A stretch of DNA of 64,000 nucleotides from Acidiphilium sp. PA (lineage in GTDB: Bacteria; Pseudomonadota; Alphaproteobacteria; Acetobacterales; Acetobacteraceae), in the NCBI RefSeq assembly GCF_026191915.1, contig NZ_JAIMBY010000010.1, positions 86,662-150,661 on the forward strand, given 5' to 3'. This document shows, piece by piece, positions 10,840 to 19,042 of the stretch. The notes under the pieces were generated by a model, which ran no database searches, was not told the origin of the DNA, and worked only from the letters and a program-made list of their open reading frames with translations. The position numbers and the translations under genes were made by a program. Position 1 is the stretch's first letter, and each line of letters starts with the position of its first letter.

Positions 10840-11594
10840 TTCACGGGCGCTGAAGCCGTGGGCGGCGCGGCCGCGGCGGGGCGGGCACCGAACCGGCGTT
10901 CACGGCGGGCGTATTCCGCAATCGCGCTGGCGAGATTGGCGGCACCGAAATCGGGCCACAGCGCGTCATCGAAAATCAGCTCGGCATAGGCGGCCTGCCA
11001 GAGCAGGAAGTTCGATAACCGCTGCTCACCGCTGGTGCGGATCACCAGATCGGGGTCGGGCATGCCGGCGGTCGCGAGATGCGCGGTGAAATTATCCTCA
11101 TCGAGCAAGGCGGGGTCGAGCGTGCCGGCCTCGGCCGCGCGCGCGATCCGCCGCGCGGCGGCGACGATTTCAGCCCGCGCGCCATAGGACAGCGCGATCA
11201 CCAGGTTCAGGCGCTCATTGCCCGCGGTGCGCGTCTCGGCGGCGGCGAGTTCGGCCTCGAGCGCCGGGCCGAACCGATCCCGCTCGCCGATCACCCGCAA
11301 CCGCACCCCGGCCTCGGCCAGTTCGTTGAGCTCGGAGCGCAGATAGTGCCGCAGCAGGAACGTGAGGTCGGTGACCTCCTCGGCCGGGCGACGCCAGTTT
11401 TCCGATGAGAACGCAAACAGCGTCAGCCACCGCACGTTATGCTCGATCGCCGCCTCGATGGTGCGGCGCACGGCGCGCACCCCCTCCCGATGGCCGGCGG
11501 CACGCGGCAGGCCCCGGCGCGCGGCCCAGCGACCATTGCCGTCCATGATGATGGCAATGTGGCGCGGGGTGAGCGGCGGGTTCTGGCTGGTCAT
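10836..11594 (-). CDS. uppS: Isoprenyl (undecaprenyl) diphosphate synthase
   Basis: A 252-residue cis-prenyltransferase that extends farnesyl diphosphate with isopentenyl diphosphate to make the lipid carrier for peptidoglycan and other envelope polymers. The catalytic aspartate and phosphate-binding residues lie in IIMDGNGRWAARRGLPRAAG, with GHREGV following. The C-terminal IRTSGEQRLSNFLLWQ and YAELIFDDALWPDF segments are typical. It lies eight bases after frr and overlaps cdsA. Confidence 0.95.
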   Translation of the reverse strand: MTSQNPPLTPRHIAIIMDGNGRWAARRGLPRAAGHREGVRAVRRTIEAAIEHNVRWLTLFAFSSENWRRPAEEVTDLTFLLRHYLRSELNELAEAGVRLRVIGERDRFGPALEAELAAAETRTAGNERLNLVIALSYGARAEIVAAARRIARAAEAGTLDPALLDEDNFTAHLATAGMPDPDLVIRTSGEQRLSNFLLWQAAYAELIFDDALWPDFGAANLASAIAEYARRERRFGARPAAAAPPTASAPVK

Positions 11595-11602
11595 CGGTGT
11601 CG

Positions 11603-12169
11603 TCAGACCTGACGGATATCCTTGTCTTTTTCAACCAGCAATTCATCGATCCGCTTGATCATCGCATCGGTCAGCTTCTGCACGGCGTCCGACCAGTCGC
11701 GCATCTGATCCTCGCCGATCTCGCCCTTCTTTTCCAGGCTTTTGATGGTCTCCATCCCGTCGCGCCGCACGCCACGCACCGCGATGCGGGCACTTTCGGC
11801 ATATTTGCCGGCCGCCTTGGCAAGCTCGTTGCGACGCTCCTCGGTCAGGATCGGCAGGGGAACCCGGATCATCTGGCCATCCGGCTGCGGATTGAGGCCG
11901 AGGCCGCAATCGCGGATGGCGGCGACCGTGGCGTTGACCATCGAGCGATCCCACACCTGCACCGTCAGCATCCGCGATTCCGGTACCGCGATGGTCGCAA
12001 CCTGGTTGAGCGGCATCATCGTGCCGTAAGCCTCGACCTTGACCGGTTCGAGCAACGCCGGATTGGCGCGCCCGGTACGCAGGCCGGAAAAATCGCGTTT
12101 CAGCGTTTCCATCGCGCCATCCATCCGGCGTGACAGATCGGCGGAAATACTCTCAAGATCGCTGGGCAT
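11603..12169 (-). CDS. frr: Ribosome recycling factor
   Basis: A 188-residue cytoplasmic factor that splits post-termination ribosomes together with EF-G. The LKRDFSGLRTGRANPALLEP segment, PLNQVATIAVPE and the C-terminal helix ending in DELLVEKDKDIRQV are diagnostic. Two ATGs are possible. The one at 12169 gives MPSDLESI, a normal family length and an AGG nine bases upstream; the one at 12178 would add three residues and start almost on the pyrH stop. Confidence 0.95.
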   Translation of the reverse strand: MPSDLESISADLSRRMDGAMETLKRDFSGLRTGRANPALLEPVKVEAYGTMMPLNQVATIAVPESRMLTVQVWDRSMVNATVAAIRDCGLGLNPQPDGQMIRVPLPILTEERRNELAKAAGKYAESARIAVRGVRRDGMETIKSLEKKGEIGEDQMRDWSDAVQKLTDAMIKRIDELLVEKDKDIRQV

Positions 12170-12179
12170 GGCGGCCATC

Positions 12180-12920
12180 CTAATGCTGTTCCACGATACG
12201 GGTGAATTTACCCTCGCCGCGCATCACCGCGGCAAAGGCGCCCGGCGCGCGGATGTTGAAGACGATGATCGGCAGATCGTTCTCACGCGCAATGCTGATC
12301 GCGGCGGCATCCATCACCGTCAGATCGCGCGACAGAACCTCGAGATACGATAATTCCTGATACCGCTCGGCATCCGCCACCTTGCGCGGATCGGCGGAAT
12401 AGACCCCATCGACCTGGGTGCCCTTCAGCAACGCGTCGCATTTCATTTCGGTGGCGCGCAGGGCCGCCGCGGTGTCGGTGGTGAAAAACGGGTTGCCGGT
12501 CCCGGCCGCGAAAATCACCACCCGGCCCTTCTCCATGTGCCGCTCGGCGCGGCGGCGGATATAGGGTTCGCACACCGCCGCCATCGGGATCGCCGATTGC
12601 ACCCGCGTCGGCACACCGCATTTCTCCAGCGCGGATTGCATGGCGAGCGCATTCATGACGGTGGCGAGCATGCCGATGTAATCGGCCTGGGCACGGTCCA
12701 TGCCGCCGGCAGCGCCGGAAATGCCGCGGAAAATATTGCCGCCGCCAATCACCAGGCAAACCTCCGCGCGGGTGGCCACGACATCGGCCACATCCTGCGC
12801 GATCGCCGCCACGGTTTCGGTGTCGAGCCCGTAATCGCGCTTGCCCATCAGGGCTTCGCCCGAGATTTTCAGCAGGACGCGGCGGTAATGCGGCTTGGGT
12901 TGGGCTTCATGATCGGTCAT
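12180..12920 (-). CDS. pyrH: UMP kinase
   Basis: A 246-residue hexameric UMP kinase of the amino-acid kinase fold, converting UMP to UDP. Motifs are [21 protein letters not shown], and [19 protein letters not shown] for UMP and phosphate binding. It is the first gene of the pyrH-frr-uppS-cdsA-dxr-rseP run. The elongation-factor gene tsf, which often lies upstream, is replaced by an aminotransferase gene ending nine bases before pyrH. Confidence 0.95.
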   Translation of the reverse strand: MTDHEAQPKPHYRRVLLKISGEALMGKRDYGLDTETVAAIAQDVADVVATRAEVCLVIGGGNIFRGISGAAGGMDRAQADYIGMLATVMNALAMQSALEKCGVPTRVQSAIPMAAVCEPYIRRRAERHMEKGRVVIFAAGTGNPFFTTDTAAALRATEMKCDALLKGTQVDGVYSADPRKVADAERYQELSYLEVLSRDLTVMDAAAISIARENDLPIIVFNIRAPGAFAAVMRGEGKFTRIVEQH

Positions 12921-12929
12921 GGGGGCGTT

Positions 12930-13826
12930 TCATCCGATTCCTGGGGCGGACGCAAGGCGGGACGCCTGATTATGCCCAACCCCGTCCGCATGGCGGGCGA
13001 ACAGGCCGAACAAGCGCCTGGTGATCGGGCCCGGCGCGCCGTCACCCACCGCCACGCCATCCACCCGCACGATCGGTTTGACGTAGGACGTCGCACTGGT
13101 CAGGAACACCTCCCGCGCGGCACGGAACTCCGCCTCGGTCAGGCCCCGCTCCTCGAACGCGATCGCATGCTCCGCCAGCAGCGCCGACAACGCCGCCCTG
13201 GTGCAGCCCGGCAGGATGTGATCGTCGAGCTGGCGGGTACGCAGCACGCCGTGCGCATCCACCGCCCAGACCGTGGTCGACGATCCCTCGGTCACCCCGC
13301 CCGACCCGTCGATCAGAATCGCCTCATAGGTACCCGCCTCGCGTGCCTTCTGCTTGGCGAGGCAGTTCGGCAGCAGATTGACCGTCTTGATGTCGCACCG
13401 GCCCCAGCGAATGTCCGGCACCGTGATCGCCGTGCCCGCCCAGGCGTCGATATCGCGCGGAAACGCGGCGCCGTGCCGGGCCGTGACCACCAGCGCCGGC
13501 GCGATGCCCTTGGGAAACGCATGATCCCGCCGGGCGACGCCGCGCGTGATCTGCATATAGACAATGCCCTCGCTCACCCGGTTGCGGCGCACCACCTCAC
13601 GCAGAACCACCAGCAAGGCGGCATCGTTCATCGGCGGCGCGATCGCAACCTCACGCAACGACCGCGCCAGACGGCTCAGATGCAACTCGGTATCGACGAA
13701 CCGGCCCTCATGGATATGAATGACCTCGTAAATCCCGTCGCCGAACTGATAACCGCGATCCTCGATGCTGACCGCCGCCTCGTTGTGCGGCACATACCGC
13801 CCGTTCACATACGCAACCCGGCTCAT
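12930..13826 (-). CDS. Class IV PLP aminotransferase, D-amino-acid aminotransferase type
   Basis: A 298-residue fold-type IV PLP enzyme, most like D-alanine aminotransferase. Evidence is SIEDRGYQFGDGIYEVI near residue 20, the PLP lysine in CDIKTVNLLPNCLAKQ near 147, and GVTEGSSTTVWAV for cofactor phosphate binding. The D-amino-acid type is preferred over IlvE because of the YQFGDGIYEV form and the length, but aminodeoxychorismate lyase-like activity cannot be excluded. It overlaps the upstream membrane-protein gene by four bases (ATGA). Confidence 0.82.
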   Translation of the reverse strand: MSRVAYVNGRYVPHNEAAVSIEDRGYQFGDGIYEVIHIHEGRFVDTELHLSRLARSLREVAIAPPMNDAALLVVLREVVRRNRVSEGIVYMQITRGVARRDHAFPKGIAPALVVTARHGAAFPRDIDAWAGTAITVPDIRWGRCDIKTVNLLPNCLAKQKAREAGTYEAILIDGSGGVTEGSSTTVWAVDAHGVLRTRQLDDHILPGCTRAALSALLAEHAIAFEERGLTEAEFRAAREVFLTSATSYVKPIVRVDGVAVGDGAPGPITRRLFGLFARHADGVGHNQASRLASAPGIG

Positions 13827-14263
13827 GACTTGTTCACCCGCATGATCGTCGCCGTCGGCTGGCTGTCGCGAATGCCCAGAAACGCAATGCCGAATAACGC
13901 CGCCAGAATACCGATCACGATCACCATCAGCCGCAACCGATACGATACCAATACACTCGCCGCCTGCGCATCAACCCGCAACAGCCCGGCCGCCCGCGCC
14001 ATGCCGGCACGGTCCGGCGCCAGACCCGCCAGCACCCGCTGACCACTGACCCCCAGCAACGGCCTGGTCGCCACCAACGCCGCCCGCATCGCCCCCGCAT
14101 CGCCCGAAGCCGCCGCCTGCGCGATCGCCGCCTCGACCATCACACCCCGCACCCCCGGAATCGGCGCCGCATAGGTCGCAAATACCCCGATCAAGGTCAC
14201 CATCAGAAACGCCGTCAACATCATGCCGATCCGCTGGCCCGAAACCCGCTCACGCGCCGCCAT
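13823..14263 (-). CDS. Small two-helix membrane protein, unknown function
   Basis: The protein has about 146 residues, one hydrophobic helix near the N terminus (MMLTAFLMVTLIGVFATYA) and another near the C terminus (LMVIVIGILAALFGIAFLG), separated by an Ala-rich region of about 75 residues that is probably periplasmic. ATG at 14263 was chosen because GGAGGGG lies eight bases upstream; six further codons are open before it. No family was recognised. It is translationally coupled to the downstream aminotransferase gene by a four-base overlap. Confidence 0.65.
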   Translation of the reverse strand: MAARERVSGQRIGMMLTAFLMVTLIGVFATYAAPIPGVRGVMVEAAIAQAAASGDAGAMRAALVATRPLLGVSGQRVLAGLAPDRAGMARAAGLLRVDAQAASVLVSYRLRLMVIVIGILAALFGIAFLGIRDSQPTATIMRVNKS

Positions 14264-14345
14264 ACCATCACCCCTCCACAAACGCCCAATCCATGCGACC
14301 CGGTACGCATGGCGTCAATGCGGGGGGACTTGGGTCAAGCAAGGC

Positions 14346-14533
14346 GGGGGGCTTTGCCCCCTCGACCCCCACTAAGGGCTTAGCCCTTAGAACCCGCTAG
14401 TTTTAGGCAAGGGGAGGGCGCTGCCTCGCACTTATCGCGTGTCTGGCCTGGACAGCCCTCCCCTTGCCTAAAACTAATGGATTTTAAAGGCTCCGCCTTT
14501 AACGGGGTCCAGGGGCAGAGCCCCTGGCCTTCC
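14346..14533. repeat. 190-bp multi-hairpin dispersed repeat, copy A
   Basis: Five nested hairpins in order: GGGGGGCTTTGCCCCC; AAGGGCTTAGCCCTT; a long pair with arms of about 23 bases starting CTAGTTTTAGGCAAGGGG around a variable loop; TTAAAGGCTCCGCCTTTAA; and CCAGGGGCAGAGCCCCTGG. Copies B (32740) and C (60303) are nearly identical outside the loop. No coding capacity is seen. Confidence 0.9.
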
Positions 14534-14618
14534 TTGCCTCAAGCGCCACCGGGTTGACAGAATGGTGCCGGGTTTCCATAAGCCGGGCAACCCGAGTGAG
14601 CAGTTTGAGATAGACATC

Positions 14619-14744
14619 ATGAAAATTCGTAATTCGCTTCGTTCCGCCAAGGCCCGCGACAAGAATTGTCGTGTGGTTCGTCGTCATGGTCGCGTGTATG
14701 TGATCAACAAGAAGAACCCGCGGATGAAGGCGCGCCAGGGCTGA
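14619..14744 (+). CDS. rpmJ: 50S ribosomal protein L36 (bL36)
   Basis: A 41-residue basic ribosomal protein: [20 protein letters not shown] at the start, then a basic tail ending NPRMKARQG. This is the longer, zinc-site-depleted form, since the usual Cys/His ligands are mostly absent and a single Cys remains; it is typical of alphaproteobacteria. The frame is open upstream for 19 codons, but the family start is clear. It stands alone between repeat copy A and glcD. Confidence 0.93.
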   Translation: MKIRNSLRSAKARDKNCRVVRRHGRVYVINKKNPRMKARQG

Positions 14745-14945
14745 ATCTGGCGGCTGCCACCGGTTTGATCCGCGTGGTGTGATTCTGGGCGGTATTGCTG
14801 TGAAACGGCTGCGCGTGGGTTTTCCGTGCGTGGCTGTTTTTTGCTTGTGGCTGCGCGGGATAGTGGTATCGGCGAAAAACGGCTCGTGTCTGCTAGGCGG
14901 AATGCCCGGCTGGTGTTAGGTTCCCCTCATTAGGGGAGATCGGCC

Positions 14946-16409
14946 TTGATCACTTTGCCAAAACCGAAACCGGATGTGCTGGCGCGGCGCGATGCCGTGC
15001 ATGAGGGATTGCGCGCGATCATGCAGGATCGTGGCGTGATCACCGATCCCGCCAGGCTGAAGCCGTACGAGACGGACGGGTTATCGGCCTATCGGCAGAT
15101 GCCGCTGGCGGTGGTGTTGCCTGAAACGACCGAGCAGGTGGCCGCGGTGCTGCGGTTCTGCCATCAGAACGGGGTGCGCGTGGTGCCGCGGGGCGCGGGC
15201 ACATCGCTGGCCGGCGGGGCGTTGCCGCTCGAGGATGCCGTGGTGATCGGCATGATGCGGATGAACCGGATCGTCGAGGTGAATTATCGCGACCGGTATG
15301 CGGTGGTGCAGGCGGGTGTGACCAATCTGGGCATCACCAAGGCGGTCGAGGCGGATGGATTTTTTTATGCGCCCGATCCTTCGAGCCAGTTGGCCTGCAT
15401 GATCGGCGGCAATATCGGCATGAATTCGGGGGGCGCGCATTGTCTGAAATACGGCGTGACCGCGAACAACGTGCTCGGCATCAAGCTGGTGACGATCGAG
15501 GGCGAGATTCTCGAACTGGGCGGCACGCATCTGGATACCGCCGGCTATGACTGGCTGGGTATCGTGATCGGCAGCGAGGGGCAGCTCGGCATCGCGACCG
15601 AGATCACGGTGCGGATTTTGCGCGCGCCGGAGGGTACGCGCGCGATGCTGGCGGCGTTCGATGGCAACGAGGTTGCGGGTGCGTGTGTCGATGCGATCAT
15701 CAGCTCGGGGATCATTCCGGTCGCGCTGGAATTCATGGACCGGCCGGCGATCCATGCGTGCGAGGCGTTCGCCCATGCCGGCTATCCGCTCGATGCCGAG
15801 GCGATGCTGATCATCGAGGTCGAGGGATCGGTGGCCGAGCAGGATTGGCTGCTGGGGCAGATCAAGGAGATTTGCGCGCGGTTCAACCCGATCAGTCTGA
15901 AAGTGTCGCAATCGGCCGAGGAATCGGCCGCGATCTGGAAGGGGCGCAAGGGTGCGTTCGGCGCGGTGGGGCGGATTTCGCCGGATTACCTGTGCATGGA
16001 CGGCACGATCCCGACCAGCACCTTGCCGCTGGTGCTGCGCCGGATCGGCGAGATGAGCGCGCAGTATGGCTTGCAGGTGGCGAATATTTTCCATGCCGGC
16101 GATGGCAATCTGCATCCGCTGATCATGTTCGATGCGAACGACCCGACCAGCATGCACAAGGCCGAGGCGTTCGGTGCGGATGTGCTGCGCCTCTGCGTCG
16201 AGGTGGGCGGGTGCCTGACCGGCGAGCACGGGGTTGGGGTGGAAAAGCGGGATCTGATGAGCGTGCAGTTCACCGAAATCGAGCTGGAGGCGCAGCGGCG
16301 GGTGAAATCGGCGTTCGATCCGGAATGGTTGCTGAACACCGCGAAGGTGTTTCCGTTGCAGGCCGGCACCGCATCGGCCGGGCCCGACGCGCTGCCGCAC
16401 GCGGCGTGA
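14946..16409 (+). CDS. glcD: Glycolate oxidase subunit GlcD (FAD-linked)
   Basis: A 487-residue flavoprotein of the VAO/PCMH fold that oxidises glycolate to glyoxylate, passing electrons through GlcE/GlcF to the quinone pool. The FAD site is VVPRGAGTSLAGGALPLEDA near residue 80, with GGNIGMNSGGAHCLKYGVT near 160 and the C-terminal NIFHAGDGNLHP and GGCLTGEHGVGVEKRD. TTG at 14946 was taken as the start because GGGGAG precedes it and the product fits the family length. First gene of glcDEF; glcE starts eight bases after its stop. Confidence 0.93.
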   Translation: MITLPKPKPDVLARRDAVHEGLRAIMQDRGVITDPARLKPYETDGLSAYRQMPLAVVLPETTEQVAAVLRFCHQNGVRVVPRGAGTSLAGGALPLEDAVVIGMMRMNRIVEVNYRDRYAVVQAGVTNLGITKAVEADGFFYAPDPSSQLACMIGGNIGMNSGGAHCLKYGVTANNVLGIKLVTIEGEILELGGTHLDTAGYDWLGIVIGSEGQLGIATEITVRILRAPEGTRAMLAAFDGNEVAGACVDAIISSGIIPVALEFMDRPAIHACEAFAHAGYPLDAEAMLIIEVEGSVAEQDWLLGQIKEICARFNPISLKVSQSAEESAAIWKGRKGAFGAVGRISPDYLCMDGTIPTSTLPLVLRRIGEMSAQYGLQVANIFHAGDGNLHPLIMFDANDPTSMHKAEAFGADVLRLCVEVGGCLTGEHGVGVEKRDLMSVQFTEIELEAQRRVKSAFDPEWLLNTAKVFPLQAGTASAGPDALPHAA

Positions 16410-16416
16410 GGCGGCC

Positions 16417-17595
16417 ATGATCGCGCCGGAAGACGAGGCGGGGTTCACCGCCGCGATCGATGCCGCGGTGGCCGACCGGGCGCCGCTGGCGATCGAGGGG
16501 CTGGGCAGCAAGACCGGTTTCCTGCGCGAGATGCAGACGGCGGAGACGCTGAGCACCCGCAACCATGCCGGGATTTCGCTCTATGCGCCGCAGGAGTTGA
16601 TCATCAGCGCCCGCACCGGCACGACGCTCGCCGCCCTCGAGGCGAAACTGGCCGAGGGTGGGCAGCATCTGATTGCCGAGCCGCCGCATTACGCGTTTCT
16701 CGATGGGGCGGACCAGACGATCGGCGGCGTGGTCGCGGCCAATCTGTCCGGGCCGCGCCGGGTGGCCTGGGGGGCGATGCGCGATCATCTGATGGGGATG
16801 CGCGCGGTGACCGGCCGGGGCGAGGTGGTTCGTTCGGGCGGCCGGGTGTTGAAAAACGTCACCGGGCTTGATCTCTGCAAATTATTCGCCGGCTCCTACG
16901 GCACTTTGGGGGTGATGACCGAGGTGACGCTGAAGGTGCTGCCGAAGCCGCAGGCGACCGGGACGGTCGTGCTGTATGGGCTGACGCCGGAAGTGGCCTC
17001 GCGCGCGCTGGCGGTGGCTCTGGGATCGCCGTTTTCGGTCTCCGGGGCCGCGTTTCTGCCGCAGGAAGCCGCGATGGCGGTGGGATACGAGCGCGCCATC
17101 ACGATCGCGCGGATCGAGGATTTTGCCGATTCGGTGACCTATCGGGTCGGCCAGCTCGGCGCACTGTGGGCGAAGTTCGGCACGGTCGAAACGCTGGAGA
17201 CGGCGCAGAGCGTCGCGTTGTGGCGGGCGGTGCGCGATGCCGAGCCGCTGCCGATCCAGCCGGGCGATGCGGTGTGGCGGGTTTCGGTCCAGCCGTCGCG
17301 CGGTGCGGCGGTGCTCGACGCCGGACATGCCGCCGGGTTGTTCGGCTACCTCGATTGGGGCGGCGGGCTCGCCTTCCTGACCGGGCCGGCCACGCTGGCC
17401 GCGCACGAGGTGGTGGTGGGTGCGGCGCGGCGGGCCAAGGGCGATTGGTGGTTGCTGCGCGCACCGCCCGAACTGCGCCGGTCGATCGATGCGGTGCCGC
17501 GCGAGGCACCGGCGCTCGCGGCCATTCGCCAGCGGGTGGTCGCCTCGTTCGACCCGGCCGGCATTCTCAACCCTGGCCGCCTGTTCGCGGCCTGA
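16417..17595 (+). CDS. glcE: Glycolate oxidase subunit GlcE
   Basis: A 392-residue second FAD-binding subunit of membrane-associated glycolate oxidase. It has the shorter PCMH-type domain: LAIEGLGSKTGF, QTIGGVVAANLSGPRRVAWG, and GRVLKNVTGLDLCKLFAGSYG with TLGVMTEVTLKVLP. The C terminus ends FDPAGILNPGRLFA, as usual for the family. It lies between glcD (8-base gap) and glcF (13-base gap), so all three form one operon. Confidence 0.92.
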   Translation: MIAPEDEAGFTAAIDAAVADRAPLAIEGLGSKTGFLREMQTAETLSTRNHAGISLYAPQELIISARTGTTLAALEAKLAEGGQHLIAEPPHYAFLDGADQTIGGVVAANLSGPRRVAWGAMRDHLMGMRAVTGRGEVVRSGGRVLKNVTGLDLCKLFAGSYGTLGVMTEVTLKVLPKPQATGTVVLYGLTPEVASRALAVALGSPFSVSGAAFLPQEAAMAVGYERAITIARIEDFADSVTYRVGQLGALWAKFGTVETLETAQSVALWRAVRDAEPLPIQPGDAVWRVSVQPSRGAAVLDAGHAAGLFGYLDWGGGLAFLTGPATLAAHEVVVGAARRAKGDWWLLRAPPELRRSIDAVPREAPALAAIRQRVVASFDPAGILNPGRLFAA

Positions 17596-17607
17596 AACCG
17601 GAATTCG

Positions 17608-18978
17608 ATGCAAACCAATTTCACGCTCGATCAACTGGCCGACCCGAACATCGCGGTCGCCGATAAAATCCTGCGCTCCTGCGTGCATTGCGGCTTCTGC
17701 ACCGCGACCTGCCCGACCTTCGTGACCGTGGGCGACGAGGACGACAGCCCGCGCGGGCGGATTTATCTGATCAAGGACATGCTGGAAACCGGTGCGCCCG
17801 CGAGCACGCCGGTCGCGTTTCATCTCGATCGGTGCCTGTCGTGCCTGGCGTGCATGACCACCTGCCCTTCGGGCGTCGATTACATGCATCTGATCGACTA
17901 TGCGCGCGTGCGGGTCGAGGAAACCTATGAGCGGCCGGCGCATGACCGCGCCCTGCGGGCCGTGCTGGCGGCGGTTCTGCCCTATCCGGCGCGGATGCGC
18001 GCGGCCTTGCGGGCGGCATCGCTCGGGCGGTCGGTGCGCGGGATGATCGGGACGCGTGGTATGCTCGGGCAGCGCCTGCGCGCCATGCTCGACCTCGCAC
18101 CCGGTGCGGTGGCGGGGCGGAGTTCGACCGAGCGGCCCGGCGTGTTCAAGGCGGCGGGTACGCGGCGCGCGCGCGTGGCCTTGCTCGCCGGCTGCGCGCA
18201 GCAGGTGATCGACCCCGGGATTCACGACGCGACGATCCGGCTGCTGACGCGCATGGGGGTCGAGGTGGTGGTGGCGAAAGGGGCGGGGTGTTGCGGCGCG
18301 CTGACGCATCATCTGGGCAAGCACGACGCGGCGCTGGCCTTCGCGCGCGCCAATGTGGCGGCCTGGACCCGCGAGATCGGCGCCGGCGGGCTCGACGCGG
18401 TGGTGACCGATACCTCGGGCTGCGGCACGGTGTTGAAGGATTACGGCTTCCTGCTGCGCGACACGCCGGAGTCCGCGGATGCGGCGCGGATCGCCGATCT
18501 GGCGGTCGATATCTCCGAATTGCTGATGCGGCTCGCGTATCAGCCGAGCCTGACGCCGCCGCCGGGATTGGTGATCGCCTATCACGCCGCGTGTTCGTTG
18601 CAGCACGGGCAGCGGGTGACCGAGGCGCCCAAGGCGTTGCTGCGGCGGGCCGGATTCACGATGGTCGAGCCGCGCGATCCGCATCTGTGCTGCGGTTCGG
18701 CGGGGACGTATAATATTCTGCAACCCGAGATGGCCGGGCGGTTGCGCGCGCGCAAACTGGACACGATCGCGCCGCTGAAGCCCGATGCGATCGTGGGCGG
18801 CAATGTCGGCTGCCTTACCCAATTGTCCGGCACCGCCATCCCGACGATCCACACCGTCGTCATGCTGGACTGGATGGCGGGCGGGCCGCGCCCGGACCGT
18901 CTGCCGAGCGATGCCGCAATCGCGGCGACGCGGCCGGCGGCCGCGCTGGCGCAGGACCCCGAGGCGACCTGGTCCTGA
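17608..18978 (+). CDS. glcF: Glycolate oxidase iron-sulfur subunit GlcF
   Basis: A 456-residue electron-transfer subunit with two 4Fe-4S motifs near the N terminus (CVHCGFCTATCPTF and CLSCLACMTTCPSG) and two CCG-type domains in the C-terminal half (GAGCCGALTHH and DPHLCCGSAGTYNI), the heterodisulfide-reductase-like cluster modules. It passes electrons from the GlcD/GlcE flavins toward quinone. No regulator gene of the GlcC type is adjacent. Confidence 0.93.
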   Translation: MQTNFTLDQLADPNIAVADKILRSCVHCGFCTATCPTFVTVGDEDDSPRGRIYLIKDMLETGAPASTPVAFHLDRCLSCLACMTTCPSGVDYMHLIDYARVRVEETYERPAHDRALRAVLAAVLPYPARMRAALRAASLGRSVRGMIGTRGMLGQRLRAMLDLAPGAVAGRSSTERPGVFKAAGTRRARVALLAGCAQQVIDPGIHDATIRLLTRMGVEVVVAKGAGCCGALTHHLGKHDAALAFARANVAAWTREIGAGGLDAVVTDTSGCGTVLKDYGFLLRDTPESADAARIADLAVDISELLMRLAYQPSLTPPPGLVIAYHAACSLQHGQRVTEAPKALLRRAGFTMVEPRDPHLCCGSAGTYNILQPEMAGRLRARKLDTIAPLKPDAIVGGNVGCLTQLSGTAIPTIHTVVMLDWMAGGPRPDRLPSDAAIAATRPAAALAQDPEATWS

Positions 18979-19042
18979 CGGATGTGTTGCTGAAACCCGA
19001 TCTGTTTTAGATTCCTTAAGATCTCGCCGCTAGATTGTTCCC

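Noticed and set aside
14562..14618. Extended N terminus of L36
   Set aside because: The 19 extra codons are not part of the highly conserved ribosomal protein; the start at 14619 matches the family.
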